From positions 62,001-126,000 of the forward strand of contig NZ_MBEU01000002.1 in assembly GCF_001954275.1 (NCBI RefSeq): a stretch of DNA of 64,000 bases. The letters run 5' to 3'. Positions 1-7,894 of the stretch are shown here, in pieces. This stretch comes from Mycobacterium sp. IS-836. Lineage in GTDB: Bacteria > Actinomycetota > Actinomycetes > Mycobacteriales > Mycobacteriaceae. Made by a program: the position numbers and the translations under genes. Under the pieces are notes generated by a model, which was not told the origin of the DNA, ran no database searches, and was given only the letters and a program-made list of their open reading frames with translations. The first letter of the stretch is position 1. The number at the start of each line of letters is the position of its first letter.

Positions 1-789
1 TTCGCGCAAACCATGGAACAGGCGACGGGTATGGCATGGATGACCGGACATGCCGACGGGCCACCCGTGATTCCGCGCGGGGTGTGCGATCCGATCGCGG
101 GCCTGCACGCGGCCTTCGCCGCGATCGTGGCGCTGGTCGTCCGTGACCGGGACGGAACCGGCATGCACGTCGAGTCGACGATGGTGGAGTCGGCGCTGAA
201 CGTGGCCGCCGAGGCGGTGGTCGAGTACTCGCGCAACGGAATCGAGCTGCGGCGGAACGGTAATCGCGGCCCTGGAGCGACTCCCCAAGGCGTGTATCGC
301 TGTGCCGGTGACGACGAGTGGGTCGCGCTCGCCGCGACCGATGACGGCGCCCGCCTGTCCCTCGCGAAGCTCATCAATCGGGACGAACTCGGGCCGGATG
401 CAGCCGGGTGGCGGGCGGGGGCCGACGACATCGACAAGCTGATCTCGGATTGGACCGCGCGGCGCACGGTGGCCGAGGCGGTCGACGCGCTGCGCGCCGG
501 CGGGGTGGCCGCGGCACCGGTCACGCCGGCGGGGGAACTGCTGGGCGATCCACAACTGCTGGCCCGGGGGTTTTGGGAAACGGTCGACCACCCGGTGGCC
601 GGCTCGTTCCTGTGCACCGGAATGCCCTTCGCATTCGTCGGGAAGCCACGGCGCTGGATCCGCCGCGTGCCGCCGTTGTATGGCCAGCACACCGCCGAAG
701 TCCTGACGGGCCTGCTGGGACGCAGCGAACGAGAGCTCGCCGAGCTGCGGGCATCCGGGGCCACCAGCGCGCGGCCGGCGGGCCTGTGA
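1..789 (+). CDS. CaiB/BaiF family III CoA-transferase, C-terminal part (5' end outside window)
   Basis: The frame is already open at base 1 (reads FAQTMEQATG) and ends with TGA at 787-789, so this is the C-terminal 262 residues of a longer protein. The stretch GVCDPIAGLHAAFAAIVAL followed by GTGMHVESTMVES is typical of family III CoA-transferases, which move CoA between carboxylic acids through an aspartyl-CoA intermediate. The catalytic Asp region would lie upstream. The next gene starts one base after the stop, so this is the first visible gene of an operon leading into a thiolase/DUF35 pair, which suggests acyl-CoA activation in a degradation pathway. The substrate cannot be told. The ATG at 13 is internal to the domain and is not the true start. 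Confidence 0.85.
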   Translation, partial: FAQTMEQATGMAWMTGHADGPPVIPRGVCDPIAGLHAAFAAIVALVVRDRDGTGMHVESTMVESALNVAAEAVVEYSRNGIELRRNGNRGPGATPQGVYRCAGDDEWVALAATDDGARLSLAKLINRDELGPDAAGWRAGADDIDKLISDWTARRTVAEAVDALRAGGVAAAPVTPAGELLGDPQLLARGFWETVDHPVAGSFLCTGMPFAFVGKPRRWIRRVPPLYGQHTAEVLTGLLGRSERELAELRASGATSARPAGL

Positions 790-790
790 C

Positions 791-1120
791 ATGGCAGTCA
801 CGCTGTGCGTGCCGCCCCGCCCCGGCGAGCTGTGCGCACCGGTGCGCTTCCTGGTACGACAGGACTCCGTGGTGATGGAATTGACTGCGCGGCACCGGAT
901 CACCAGCGTCGAGTGGGACGCGCGTGAGCGCGCCGTGGCAATGATCGTGGACATCACCGACCCGCAAACGGCGCGTCCGGTCGACGTGCGGATCGATGTC
1001 GTCGAGGCGGGCGCGGCGCACGCCGACACACGGGCGAGGACGATCGGCACCATCGTGCGCGACGGCCGGCAGTACGACGTCGTGGGCACCTACCTGGGAG
1101 TTGTCGCGGATGAAAACTAG
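791..1120 (+). CDS. Small protein of unknown function between CoA-transferase and thiolase
   Basis: A 109-residue frame starting with ATG one base after the CoA-transferase stop and ending 11 bases inside the thiolase gene, which shows translational coupling in one operon. I do not recognise the family. The protein has no signal peptide, membrane segment or metal motif; it alternates short hydrophobic beta-like stretches (AVAMIVDITD, VDVRIDVVEA, GTIVRDGRQYDVVGTYLG), which hints at a small beta-rich fold such as a hot-dog or OB-like accessory domain. Its position next to a Cys-less thiolase and a DUF35 protein makes an accessory subunit of that complex possible, but this is inference from position only. 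Confidence 0.65.
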   Translation: MAVTLCVPPRPGELCAPVRFLVRQDSVVMELTARHRITSVEWDARERAVAMIVDITDPQTARPVDVRIDVVEAGAAHADTRARTIGTIVRDGRQYDVVGTYLGVVADEN

Positions 1121-2285
1121 CCCCTCGAAGCGCACGGCGGCGATTGTCGGCGTGCACAACACGCGGCAGGGCCGCCGCCTGGAGGGCGAGACGTCACGCG
1201 GCCTGGCGCTCAAGGCCATTCGCGGAGCTCTCGATGACGCAGGGCTGAGCCTCGAGGACGTCGACGGAATCAGCGCCGGCCCGCTGTCGACGACGCTGAT
1301 CTACGACCTACGCATCGGCCCGGCCTGGCAGGGGTTGGGCTTCGGGGTCAGCATGATCACCGAGGCGGCCGCCGCCATCGAGCACGGCATGGCCGACGTG
1401 GTGGTGCTCGTCGCCGCCCAAGCCGGCGAATACCGCGACCACGAAGCCACCGCACCATGGACCAGGCCCGAGAACGAATTCGTCGCGCCCTGGGGGATGT
1501 TCACCGCCGCCGAGTTCGCGCTCATCGCTCGACGGCACATGCATGTCTACGGGACAACCCGCGAACAACTGTCGATGGTGGCGGCGACCATACGCAACAA
1601 CGGATCGCGAAACCCCGAAGCCGTTTATTACCAACGCGGCCCGTTCACCACCGATGACATCACCGCGTCGCGGCCGGTCGCCGATCCGTTTCACCTTCTC
1701 GATTGCGCCACCACATCCGAAGGCGGGTGCGCGCTGATTGTGGCCAACCTCGACAAGGTGGACGCCGCGGCCCGGCCGATCTACGTGTTGGGCAGCGGCG
1801 CGGACTTCCACGGTCCGTCGTATCAGCACCCACCCGCGTGGGACCTCGTCGGCCGGCGCGGCGATCACGGCCATTACGTCAATGGCGTCGTCGGCAGGCG
1901 CGCGGCCGAGCGCGCGTTCAGCCACGCCGGCCTTCGGCCCGACGACGTGGATGTGCTGGAGCTCTACGACCCATTCTCGTTCGAAATCATCCGGCAGCTA
2001 GAGGCATTCGGATTCTGCGGCGAAGGCGAAGGCGGACCGTTCGTCGCCGACGGCCACATCGCCATCGACGGCAGCCATCCGATCACCACCGATGGAGGAA
2101 CCATGTCCTTCAGCCACGCGGGGTCCAACCCACAAATGATGCAGCGGGCCATTCGAGCCGTTCAACAACTGCGCGGGGAGGCGGGCGATCTGCAGGTGCC
2201 CGACGCGCGTATCGCGTTCTGCAGCAACGGGGGAGCGGGCGCGCTGTTCACCACGGTGCTGATCCTCGGAGCCGAGCCGCGATGA
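1110..2285 (+). CDS. Thiolase-like protein (SCP-x/Ltp type) lacking the nucleophilic Cys
   Basis: A 391-residue thiolase-fold protein. The N-terminal AAIVGVHNTRQGR, the ELYDPFSFEI stretch and the C-terminal DGGTMSFSHAGSNP and FCSNGGAGA blocks match the lipid-transfer/thiolase family. The place where biosynthetic and degradative thiolases carry the acyl-accepting Cys (around residue 90, VSMITEAAAAIEHG) has no Cys. In steroid degradation, Ltp2-type thiolases of this kind act as retro-aldolases together with a DUF35 subunit, and a DUF35 gene follows here with an ATGA overlap. I chose the ATG at 1110 because the frame before it lies inside the preceding gene and the conserved N-terminus begins just after it. 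A retro-aldolase role is inference; simple lipid-transfer protein is the alternative. Confidence 0.85.
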   Translation: MKTSPSKRTAAIVGVHNTRQGRRLEGETSRGLALKAIRGALDDAGLSLEDVDGISAGPLSTTLIYDLRIGPAWQGLGFGVSMITEAAAAIEHGMADVVVLVAAQAGEYRDHEATAPWTRPENEFVAPWGMFTAAEFALIARRHMHVYGTTREQLSMVAATIRNNGSRNPEAVYYQRGPFTTDDITASRPVADPFHLLDCATTSEGGCALIVANLDKVDAAARPIYVLGSGADFHGPSYQHPPAWDLVGRRGDHGHYVNGVVGRRAAERAFSHAGLRPDDVDVLELYDPFSFEIIRQLEAFGFCGEGEGGPFVADGHIAIDGSHPITTDGGTMSFSHAGSNPQMMQRAIRAVQQLRGEAGDLQVPDARIAFCSNGGAGALFTTVLILGAEPR

Positions 2286-2707
2286 CTTCCGAGAACTTCC
2301 TGCGGCCGCAGACCGGTCCGGTGCCGCATGCCAGCAGCCCGGTCAGTTCCCCGTTCTGGCGGGGCTGCCAGGCGGGGGAGCTTCGATATCAACGCTGCGA
2401 GGACTGCGGCCAGTCGAATTTCCCGCCGACCGAGCACTGCCGCGAATGCCTTTCGCACGAATTGCGGTGGGAACAGAGCGGCGGCGTCGGCGAGATCTAC
2501 AGCTGGACGGTGGTGCACAGGCCCGTCACCGCGGAGTTCGCCCCGCCCTATGCGCCGGCGATCGTCACCCTGGACGAGGGTTACCAAATGCTGACGAACG
2601 TCGTCGGTGTCGCGCCCGATGAGCTGGCCGTCGGCATGCGTGTGCGGGTGCAATTCCATGCCGTCGGCGCGGACGTGACCCTTCCTTACTTCACCGGGGT
2701 GCCGTGA
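2282..2707 (+). CDS. DUF35 zinc-ribbon/OB-fold protein, partner of the thiolase
   Basis: A 141-residue protein with the usual DUF35 layout: an N-terminal helix that packs on a thiolase (FWRGCQAGELRYQRC), a rubredoxin-like zinc ribbon with CEDC and CREC pairs, then an OB-fold (GEIYSWTVVHRPV to GADVTLPYFTG). Such proteins bind acyl-CoA or form the second subunit of thiolase-like enzymes, as ChsH2 does with Ltp2. The start ATG overlaps the thiolase stop (ATGA) and the stop overlaps the next gene (GTGA), so it is co-translated within the operon. The short Zn-ribbon-plus-OB form argues for a dedicated partner rather than an independent enzyme. Confidence 0.88.
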   Translation: MTSENFLRPQTGPVPHASSPVSSPFWRGCQAGELRYQRCEDCGQSNFPPTEHCRECLSHELRWEQSGGVGEIYSWTVVHRPVTAEFAPPYAPAIVTLDEGYQMLTNVVGVAPDELAVGMRVRVQFHAVGADVTLPYFTGVP

Positions 2708-3351
2708 GCCCGGTCCGCACCAGCAACGGCCTGCCGGTAACCGCCTACCTCGTCCTGGGCGTGCTGGCCGCCAACGACGAGCAACTCACCGCCGGCGAGA
2801 TCAAGATGCGCGCCGAGCTGTCGGTGGGCCACTTCTATTGGTCGCCGTCGGTCAGCCACGTGCGGCGCGAACTGACCCGGTTGCTGGCGCGGGGCATGGT
2901 CAGTGAGACCCCCGCGCAATCCGGCAAGCGTGCCATCACGTTGTACGCGACGACCGATGCCGGGCTGGACGCGCTGCGCCGGTGGGTCCAGCACTTTCCG
3001 GGCCAGGACCAAGTCGTCATCAAGCATCCCGTCATTCTCAAGACGTGGCTCGCCCGTGGCGAGGATCCCGAGCACGTAATCGATTCGCTGGAACGGCATC
3101 TCGAGGCGACCCGGGCCAGGTTGGACGAGGCGCTCTGGTCGCGCCAGCGCTCCCGTGAACTCGGCCTCGCCGACGATCCGGAGCAGCGGTTCTCCTTCGC
3201 CGTCCTCGACTACGCGATCCGCGGCTTGTATGCGGAGATCTCCAACATTGCGCAGCTGCGTGACGAGATCGCCAGCGGAACAACCCGAGACCCGGTCAAG
3301 CGGGTGCGACGCTCGAAGGGGCAGATCCGCCGCCGGGCACCCGGGGATTAG
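2704..3351 (+). CDS. PadR-family transcriptional regulator
   Basis: A 215-residue protein starting at a GTG that overlaps the DUF35 stop (GTGA). Residues about 10-90 form a PadR winged helix (TAYLVLGVLAANDEQLTAGE, then SVSHVRRELTRLLARGMVSE and the wing AITLYATTDAGLDALRRW). The C-terminal half is helical (ERHLEATRARLDEAL) like the dimerisation domain of longer PadR proteins. As the last gene of the CoA-transferase/thiolase operon it is probably its own regulator. Its 3' end overlaps the convergent ligase gene by 56 bases. Confidence 0.85.
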   Translation: MSPVRTSNGLPVTAYLVLGVLAANDEQLTAGEIKMRAELSVGHFYWSPSVSHVRRELTRLLARGMVSETPAQSGKRAITLYATTDAGLDALRRWVQHFPGQDQVVIKHPVILKTWLARGEDPEHVIDSLERHLEATRARLDEALWSRQRSRELGLADDPEQRFSFAVLDYAIRGLYAEISNIAQLRDEIASGTTRDPVKRVRRSKGQIRRRAPGD

Positions 3352-4939
3352 GCGTATCCGATGCGACCCGGTAGGCCGTGCCGCGCGGTTCGCGCTCCCA
3401 CAGGATTTCGCCCTCGCCCGTGGCCGTTCCCTGGGCGATCAGCTGGCGCTTGAGCACCTTGTGCGTCGCGGTGCTGGGCAAGTCGGCGGCGATGCGGACG
3501 AATCGCGGCCGGGCCTTGGGGGACAGGTCGGGTTGGGCATCGAGAAAAGCCTCGAATTCGTCGGGGTCGATGACGTGGCCCTCGTTGAGGACGATCGCGG
3601 CCATCACCTGGTCGCCGACGCGCCCATCCGGGACCGCGTACACCGCGACGCGGTTGATGGCGCTGTGCCGCAACAGGAGTCGCTCGATCGGCGCCGCGGC
3701 CAGATTCTCGCCGTCCACCCGCATCCAGTCGGCGGTGCGGCCGGCGAGGTAGATCCAGCCTTCCGCGTCCCGGTAGGCGAGGTCGCCGGACCAGTACATG
3801 CCGTGGCGCATGCGTTCGGCGTTGGCTTCCGGGTCGTTGTAGTAGCCGGTAAAGAAACCCGACCCCGTCGTGTTGACCAACTCGCCGACGGCCTCGTCGG
3901 CATTGGTGAGGGCCCCGTGCTCGTCGAAGCGCGCGACGGGACATTCGGTGACGGTCTCGCTGTCATACACAGCGACCCCGTCGACGCCCCTGCCGATCGA
4001 TCCCTTCGGTGTGTCCGGTTCGCGGATCACGATGACAGCGTTCTCGGTGGAGCCGAACCCGTCCTCGACCTGCACGTCGAAGCGGCGTGAAAACTCTTCG
4101 ATGTCTTTGTCGTTGGCCTCATTGCCGAACGCCACCCGCAGCGGGTTGTCGGCGTCATCGCCGCGTTCGGCGGTGGCCAGGATGTAGGCCAACGGCTTGC
4201 CGACGTAATTCATGTATGTGGCGCCGTACCGGCGGATGTCGTCAAGGAAGCTGCGCGCCGAGAACCTCGCCGGGACGATCGCGGCGCCGGAGGCTACCCC
4301 GGGCGCCCACCCGGCGACGACCGCATTGGAGTGAAACAGCGGCATGGACACGTAGCACGTGTCCCGCTCGGTCAGGGCGAAACGGTATGTCAGGCCGACG
4401 CCGGCTACCGCGGCCATCAGGTGTGATACCGGCACGGCCTTGGGATTTCCGCTGGTTCCCGACGTGAAGATCATCATGAATGGGTCCATCGCGGTGACGT
4501 TTCGATGGGGCACCAACTCGCCGGCGCCGCCGACGAATTCCTCCCACTGCGGCGTCGAGCTATCGAAGATGCGCGTTCCCTCGAGGTCCAAACCGTCGAG
4601 CAACGGCCGGTGCTCGGAATCGGTCACAACGAATTGGCAGTCCGCGCGCCGGATGTCCGCCGCCAGCGCCGCGCCGCGCCGCGTCGTGTTCAGACCGCAC
4701 AGCACGTACCCCCCGAGACCGGCCGCCGCCATCTGCGCCAGCATCTCGGGCGTGTTGCCCAGCAGGGCGCCGATGTGCATCGGCCGTTGCGGATCGGCGG
4801 CGCCGAGCAGCGCCGCGGCCCGGGCCGCGGACTTGCTGAGGTACTCGCTCCAACTCCATTGCAAATCACCGTGTTTCACGGCGACCGCCGAGTCCGACAG
4901 GCGCTTGCGCAGCAGCGCTTGCATCGTGTCATCGGCCAT
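3296..4939 (-). CDS. FadD1/FadD17-type acyl-CoA ligase
   Basis: A 547-residue adenylate-forming enzyme that activates a carboxylic acid to acyl-AMP and then acyl-CoA. The ATP-binding P-loop FTSGTSGNPK lies at 158-167, followed by the YGATYMNYVGKPLAYIL and DGFGSTE blocks and the C-terminal hinge YWSGDLAYRDAEGWIYLAGR. The combination RRGAALAADIRRADCQ and WMRVDGENL is what I associate with mycobacterial FadD1 and FadD17; FadD1 seems the closer. The ATG at 4939 gives the family N-terminus and sits 5 bases after the SDR stop, so hydrolase, SDR and ligase form one operon. The 3' end overlaps the convergent padR gene by 56 bases. Substrate unknown; chain length cannot be judged. Confidence 0.88.
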   Translation of the reverse strand: MADDTMQALLRKRLSDSAVAVKHGDLQWSWSEYLSKSAARAAALLGAADPQRPMHIGALLGNTPEMLAQMAAAGLGGYVLCGLNTTRRGAALAADIRRADCQFVVTDSEHRPLLDGLDLEGTRIFDSSTPQWEEFVGGAGELVPHRNVTAMDPFMMIFTSGTSGNPKAVPVSHLMAAVAGVGLTYRFALTERDTCYVSMPLFHSNAVVAGWAPGVASGAAIVPARFSARSFLDDIRRYGATYMNYVGKPLAYILATAERGDDADNPLRVAFGNEANDKDIEEFSRRFDVQVEDGFGSTENAVIVIREPDTPKGSIGRGVDGVAVYDSETVTECPVARFDEHGALTNADEAVGELVNTTGSGFFTGYYNDPEANAERMRHGMYWSGDLAYRDAEGWIYLAGRTADWMRVDGENLAAAPIERLLLRHSAINRVAVYAVPDGRVGDQVMAAIVLNEGHVIDPDEFEAFLDAQPDLSPKARPRFVRIAADLPSTATHKVLKRQLIAQGTATGEGEILWEREPRGTAYRVASDTPNPRVPGGGSAPSSVAPA

Positions 4940-4944
4940 CGCGC

Positions 4945-5715
4945 TTAGCCGCCCACCATCATCAGCCCGCCGTCCACCGCCAGTAGTTGGCCCGTGATGA
5001 AGCCGGAACCGGGACCGGCCAGAAAGACCAGCATCGGCCCGACGTCGCGCGCCGGATCCCCCAGTGCCCCGCCGACCGGAATCATCATCTGCATCTGCTG
5101 ATCGATGAGGGCGCTCGCGTCCGGGCCGAGGAAATCCCGGAACCGATCCGAGCCGGGCGTCTGCACGGCCGGCGCCAAAGCGTTGACGGTGACCTTGTCG
5201 GCGCCCCAGGCTTTGGCGGCCGATCGCGTCCAGGCCTGCACCGCGCCCTTGGTTGCGGCGTAGACCGCCGAGATCGGGCTGCCCATAACGGCTTCGGAGG
5301 ATCCGAAGTTGATGATCCGGCCGCCCTTGGGATCTTGGTCCCTCATCACCGCGTACACGGCCTGGTTGGTGAGGATGGTCGCCTTCACGTTGGTGTCCAA
5401 CAGGAACGAGATCTCGTCGCCGCCGATGTATCCTGGCACCCCGGCCTGCCACAGACCCGCCGCGTTCACCAGGACGTCGAGCCCGCCGAGGCGGTCGACG
5501 GCTTGTTGCACCATCGCCGAAACGGCGCCGGCGTCACGCACATCGCACTGCAGCCACGCGGCCGCGAGGCCTTCCGGCGGCGGAGTTTGGTGATACGTGG
5601 CGACGACCTCGGCCCCCGCCTCGGTGAGGACTCCGACGGCGGCCGCACCGATGCCGGTAGCCCCACCGGTCACCAGGATCCGCCGGCCGTGCAGTGGTGC
5701 TGTCGCGTCTGGCAT
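4945..5715 (-). CDS. Short-chain dehydrogenase/reductase (classical SDR)
   Basis: A 256-residue Rossmann oxidoreductase. The cofactor loop TGGATGIG is at 16-23, the NAAG motif at 84-87, and the catalytic Ser about 139-140, Tyr152 and Lys156 (YAATK) are all present, so it should be active. The basic-residue pattern after beta-2 (VVATYHQ) does not settle NAD versus NADP. It is the middle gene of a three-gene operon, hydrolase to SDR to ligase, controlled from the operator at 6604-6632. It could oxidise an alcohol released by the hydrolase before CoA activation, but that order is inference. Confidence 0.85.
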   Translation of the reverse strand: MPDATAPLHGRRILVTGGATGIGAAAVGVLTEAGAEVVATYHQTPPPEGLAAAWLQCDVRDAGAVSAMVQQAVDRLGGLDVLVNAAGLWQAGVPGYIGGDEISFLLDTNVKATILTNQAVYAVMRDQDPKGGRIINFGSSEAVMGSPISAVYAATKGAVQAWTRSAAKAWGADKVTVNALAPAVQTPGSDRFRDFLGPDASALIDQQMQMMIPVGGALGDPARDVGPMLVFLAGPGSGFITGQLLAVDGGLMMVGG

Positions 5716-5747
5716 AGCGAAGACGCTAGCCGACGCGCGCCGGCCCG

Positions 5748-6578
5748 CTAGGCGCGCACCGCGATCGACGACAGCAGGTCGGCCAGCCGATCCGGCTGGT
5801 CCACCATCGAGAACGTCCGCGCGCCCTCGATCACCTCGAGCCGCGCGTTGGGAATGGTCGCCGCCAGTCGTTCGCCGTCGCCGAGCTCGAAGAACATGTC
5901 ATCGGCCGACCAGGCGATCAGCGCGGGCTTGTCGAACTCGTGCAGCCGCGCGGCCACCCCGGTGGTGACCTCCGTACGCAACGACAGGGTGAGCTGACGC
6001 AGGTCCTCGGCGATGGCCGGGTCGGATAGCCCCGGGCGCACCCACGCCTCCGTCAGCTCGTCGATGTTGCGGTGCGCAAGGCCGTCGAACGCGCGCTTGC
6101 GTGCCGCCGGCACGCGCATGGCCTGGGCCACGGTCTTAAACGTCGCCTTGGACTTGGCGGCCAGAATCACCGGCTTGAGGATCGGCGGCGGAAAGTGTTC
6201 GAACGCATCGCAACTCGTGAGCACCAGCGCTCCGAGCCGCTCGGGGTGGTGCACGGCGACGAGTTGGGTGACGACGCCGCCCGTGTCGTTGCCGACCAGC
6301 ACCACGTCCTCGAGTTCGAGGGCGGCCAGCACCTCGGCGACGATGCCGGCGACGCCGTTGATCGTCCGATCGGCCCCGGGGCGCAGGGGCTCGGGGTGCG
6401 CGCCCAGCGGCCAGGTGGGGGCGATGCAGCGCAGGCCGCGATCACCCAATCGTTCGCCGACCCGGCGCCACAAATCGCCGCCCATCATGTACCCGTGCAC
6501 GAACACGACGGGCCGGCCATTCTCGGGTCCGGATGCTTCGTAGTGGATGGTTCCCGCACTAATGTCGATCGTCGACAT
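5748..6578 (-). CDS. Alpha/beta-hydrolase with Asp nucleophile and no visible catalytic His
   Basis: A 276-residue alpha/beta-hydrolase. The oxyanion motif HGYMMGG is at 28-34 and the nucleophile elbow reads GNDTGG at 96-101, so Asp98 replaces the usual Ser as in haloalkane dehalogenases and epoxide hydrolases. A second acid is seen in WSADDMFF. The C-terminal place where the catalytic His normally sits reads ARTFSMVDQPDRL, without His. A well-placed Shine-Dalgarno (AGGAG) precedes the ATG. It is first in the operon with the SDR and ligase and divergent from tetR at 6647, with an operator between them. The reaction is uncertain: weak hydrolase, other chemistry or binding protein. Confidence 0.82.
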   Translation of the reverse strand: MSTIDISAGTIHYEASGPENGRPVVFVHGYMMGGDLWRRVGERLGDRGLRCIAPTWPLGAHPEPLRPGADRTINGVAGIVAEVLAALELEDVVLVGNDTGGVVTQLVAVHHPERLGALVLTSCDAFEHFPPPILKPVILAAKSKATFKTVAQAMRVPAARKRAFDGLAHRNIDELTEAWVRPGLSDPAIAEDLRQLTLSLRTEVTTGVAARLHEFDKPALIAWSADDMFFELGDGERLAATIPNARLEVIEGARTFSMVDQPDRLADLLSSIAVRA

Positions 6579-6603
6579 GGATAACTCCTACCTCGAACGG
6601 TAT

Positions 6604-6632
6604 ACTTACAAACAGGCTGTCTGTTCGTAAGT
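6604..6632. promoter_or_regulatory. TetR operator between hydrolase operon and tetR
   Basis: ACTTACAAACAG (6604-6615) and CTGTTCGTAAGT (6621-6632) form a 12-bp inverted repeat with one mismatch and a 5-base spacer. It lies 26 bases before one start codon and 14 before the other, the classic position for a TetR repressor controlling itself and its divergent neighbour. The 10-base block AACAGGCTGT inside it is repeated directly in front of the tetR ATG (6637-6646), possibly a second half site. Confidence 0.75.
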
Positions 6633-6646
6633 TACCAACAGGCTGT

Positions 6647-7255
6647 ATGGAAATCAAGAGACGCACTCAGGAGGAGCGCTCCGCGGCGACCCGCGACGCG
6701 CTGATCTCGGCCGCCCGCAAGCTGTGGGGCCGGCGCGGTTACGCGGAGGTGGGGACGCCGGAGATCGCCGCGGCGGCCGGCGTCACCCGGGGCGCGATGT
6801 ACCACCAATTCGCGGACAAGGCAACGCTTTTCGGCGAGGTCGTCGAGGCCGTGGAGCAGGATGTGATGGCCCGGATGGCCACGCTGGTCGCCGAGTCGGG
6901 GGCGGCGACGCCCGCGGACGCGATCCGGGCCGCGGTCGACGCCTGGCTCGACGTCTCCGGTGATCCCGAGGTGCGCCAGCTGATCCTGCTCGACGCGCCG
7001 AGCGTGCTGGGCTGGCCGGCCTTTCGCGACGTCGCCCAGCGGTACAGCCTGGGCATGACCGAGCAGCTGCTCACCGAGGCCGTCCGGGCCGGGCAGCTGG
7101 CCAAGCAACCGATGCGGCCGTTGGCCCACATCCTGGTCGGCGCGCTCGACGAGGCCGCCATGGTCATCGCCACCGCCGACGACCCGAAACGCGCGCGGCG
7201 GGAGACCGGGCAGGTGCTGCACCGGCTCATCGACGCCATGCTGGACGAGCGTTGA
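6647..7255 (+). CDS. TetR-family repressor
   Basis: A 202-residue TetR protein. The N-terminal helix-turn-helix (about residues 12-60) has the usual GYAEVGTPEIAAAAGVTRGA and MYHQFADKATLF blocks; the rest is an all-helical ligand domain ending GQVLHRLIDAMLDER. It is divergent from the hydrolase-SDR-ligase operon and separated from it by a strong dyad, so it very likely represses that operon and itself. The operator lies so close to the ATG that binding would block transcription start directly. The ligand is unknown; a fatty acid, alcohol or their CoA esters would fit the operon. Confidence 0.88.
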   Translation: MEIKRRTQEERSAATRDALISAARKLWGRRGYAEVGTPEIAAAAGVTRGAMYHQFADKATLFGEVVEAVEQDVMARMATLVAESGAATPADAIRAAVDAWLDVSGDPEVRQLILLDAPSVLGWPAFRDVAQRYSLGMTEQLLTEAVRAGQLAKQPMRPLAHILVGALDEAAMVIATADDPKRARRETGQVLHRLIDAMLDER

Positions 7256-7258
7256 CGG

Positions 7259-7885
7259 TCAGTCGCGGCGAACGTGCGCGACTCCCGCGATGACTCCCTG
7301 GATGAGCCGGTCGAGGTGTTCGGGACCTTCGACCGCGGGGCGGCCCGCAACGAACGTCATCATCACCCCGTTGATGAACGTCATGGTGGCGATGGCCTGA
7401 TCCTCGACCAGTGCGGGATCCGGGACGCTGTCGGCCGGGTGCCATTGGGCGACAACGTCGCGCGCCAGCGCGTAGAGCCCCTCCGCGGACTCGTTGAGGG
7501 TGGCCGCCAGTTCGGGATCACGGCTGGCCAGCAACATGATCTCGTAGCGCGCCTTGGCGCGGGTGAGCCAGGGCTCGGTGGCGACATACATGACGATGCG
7601 GGCCAGGCCCGCGGTGCCGGCGAATTCGGTCGGCCGGTCGCCCGCGAGTTCGGTCAGCAACGACAGATCGGCGACGTCGAGTTCGTTGAGCCGAGTTGCG
7701 ACCGCGTGCAGCAACGCTTTTCGGGTCCGGAAGTAGAACGATGTGGTGCCGTCGGGCACCCCGGCGCGTTCGTCGACCTTGGGGTGGCTGACGCCGTGAA
7801 CCCCGTCGGTGCCGAGTAGCTCTATCGCGGCGTCGGTGAGCTGACGGCGCCGTTCGGGCGCGTTGTGCTTTCTACGTGCAGCAAT
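7259..7885 (-). CDS. TetR-family regulator with probable ATT start
   Basis: The first in-frame GTG (7759) would cut off most of the DNA-binding domain. Upstream of it the frame stays open for 42 codons and reads as a normal TetR N-terminus (APERRRQLTDAAIELLGTDG, then VSHPKVDERAGVPDGTTSFY), reaching the lipase stop codon at 7895-7897 without any ATG, GTG or TTG. The only plausible start is the ATT at 7885-7883, nine bases after that stop, giving 208 residues. Translation could be coupled to the lipase gene. Residues 43-65 continue the HTH (YFRTRKALLHAVATRL) and the rest is a helical ligand domain. It probably controls the lipase and itself. A frameshift or sequencing error near the start is the alternative. 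Confidence 0.7.
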   Translation of the reverse strand: MAARRKHNAPERRRQLTDAAIELLGTDGVHGVSHPKVDERAGVPDGTTSFYFRTRKALLHAVATRLNELDVADLSLLTELAGDRPTEFAGTAGLARIVMYVATEPWLTRAKARYEIMLLASRDPELAATLNESAEGLYALARDVVAQWHPADSVPDPALVEDQAIATMTFINGVMMTFVAGRPAVEGPEHLDRLIQGVIAGVAHVRRD

Positions 7886-7894
7886 GCGACCAGT

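Noticed and set aside
7259..7759. GTG at 7759 as the start of the TetR gene
   Set aside because: It would leave a TetR without the first helices of its DNA-binding domain, while a full domain is encoded in frame upstream.
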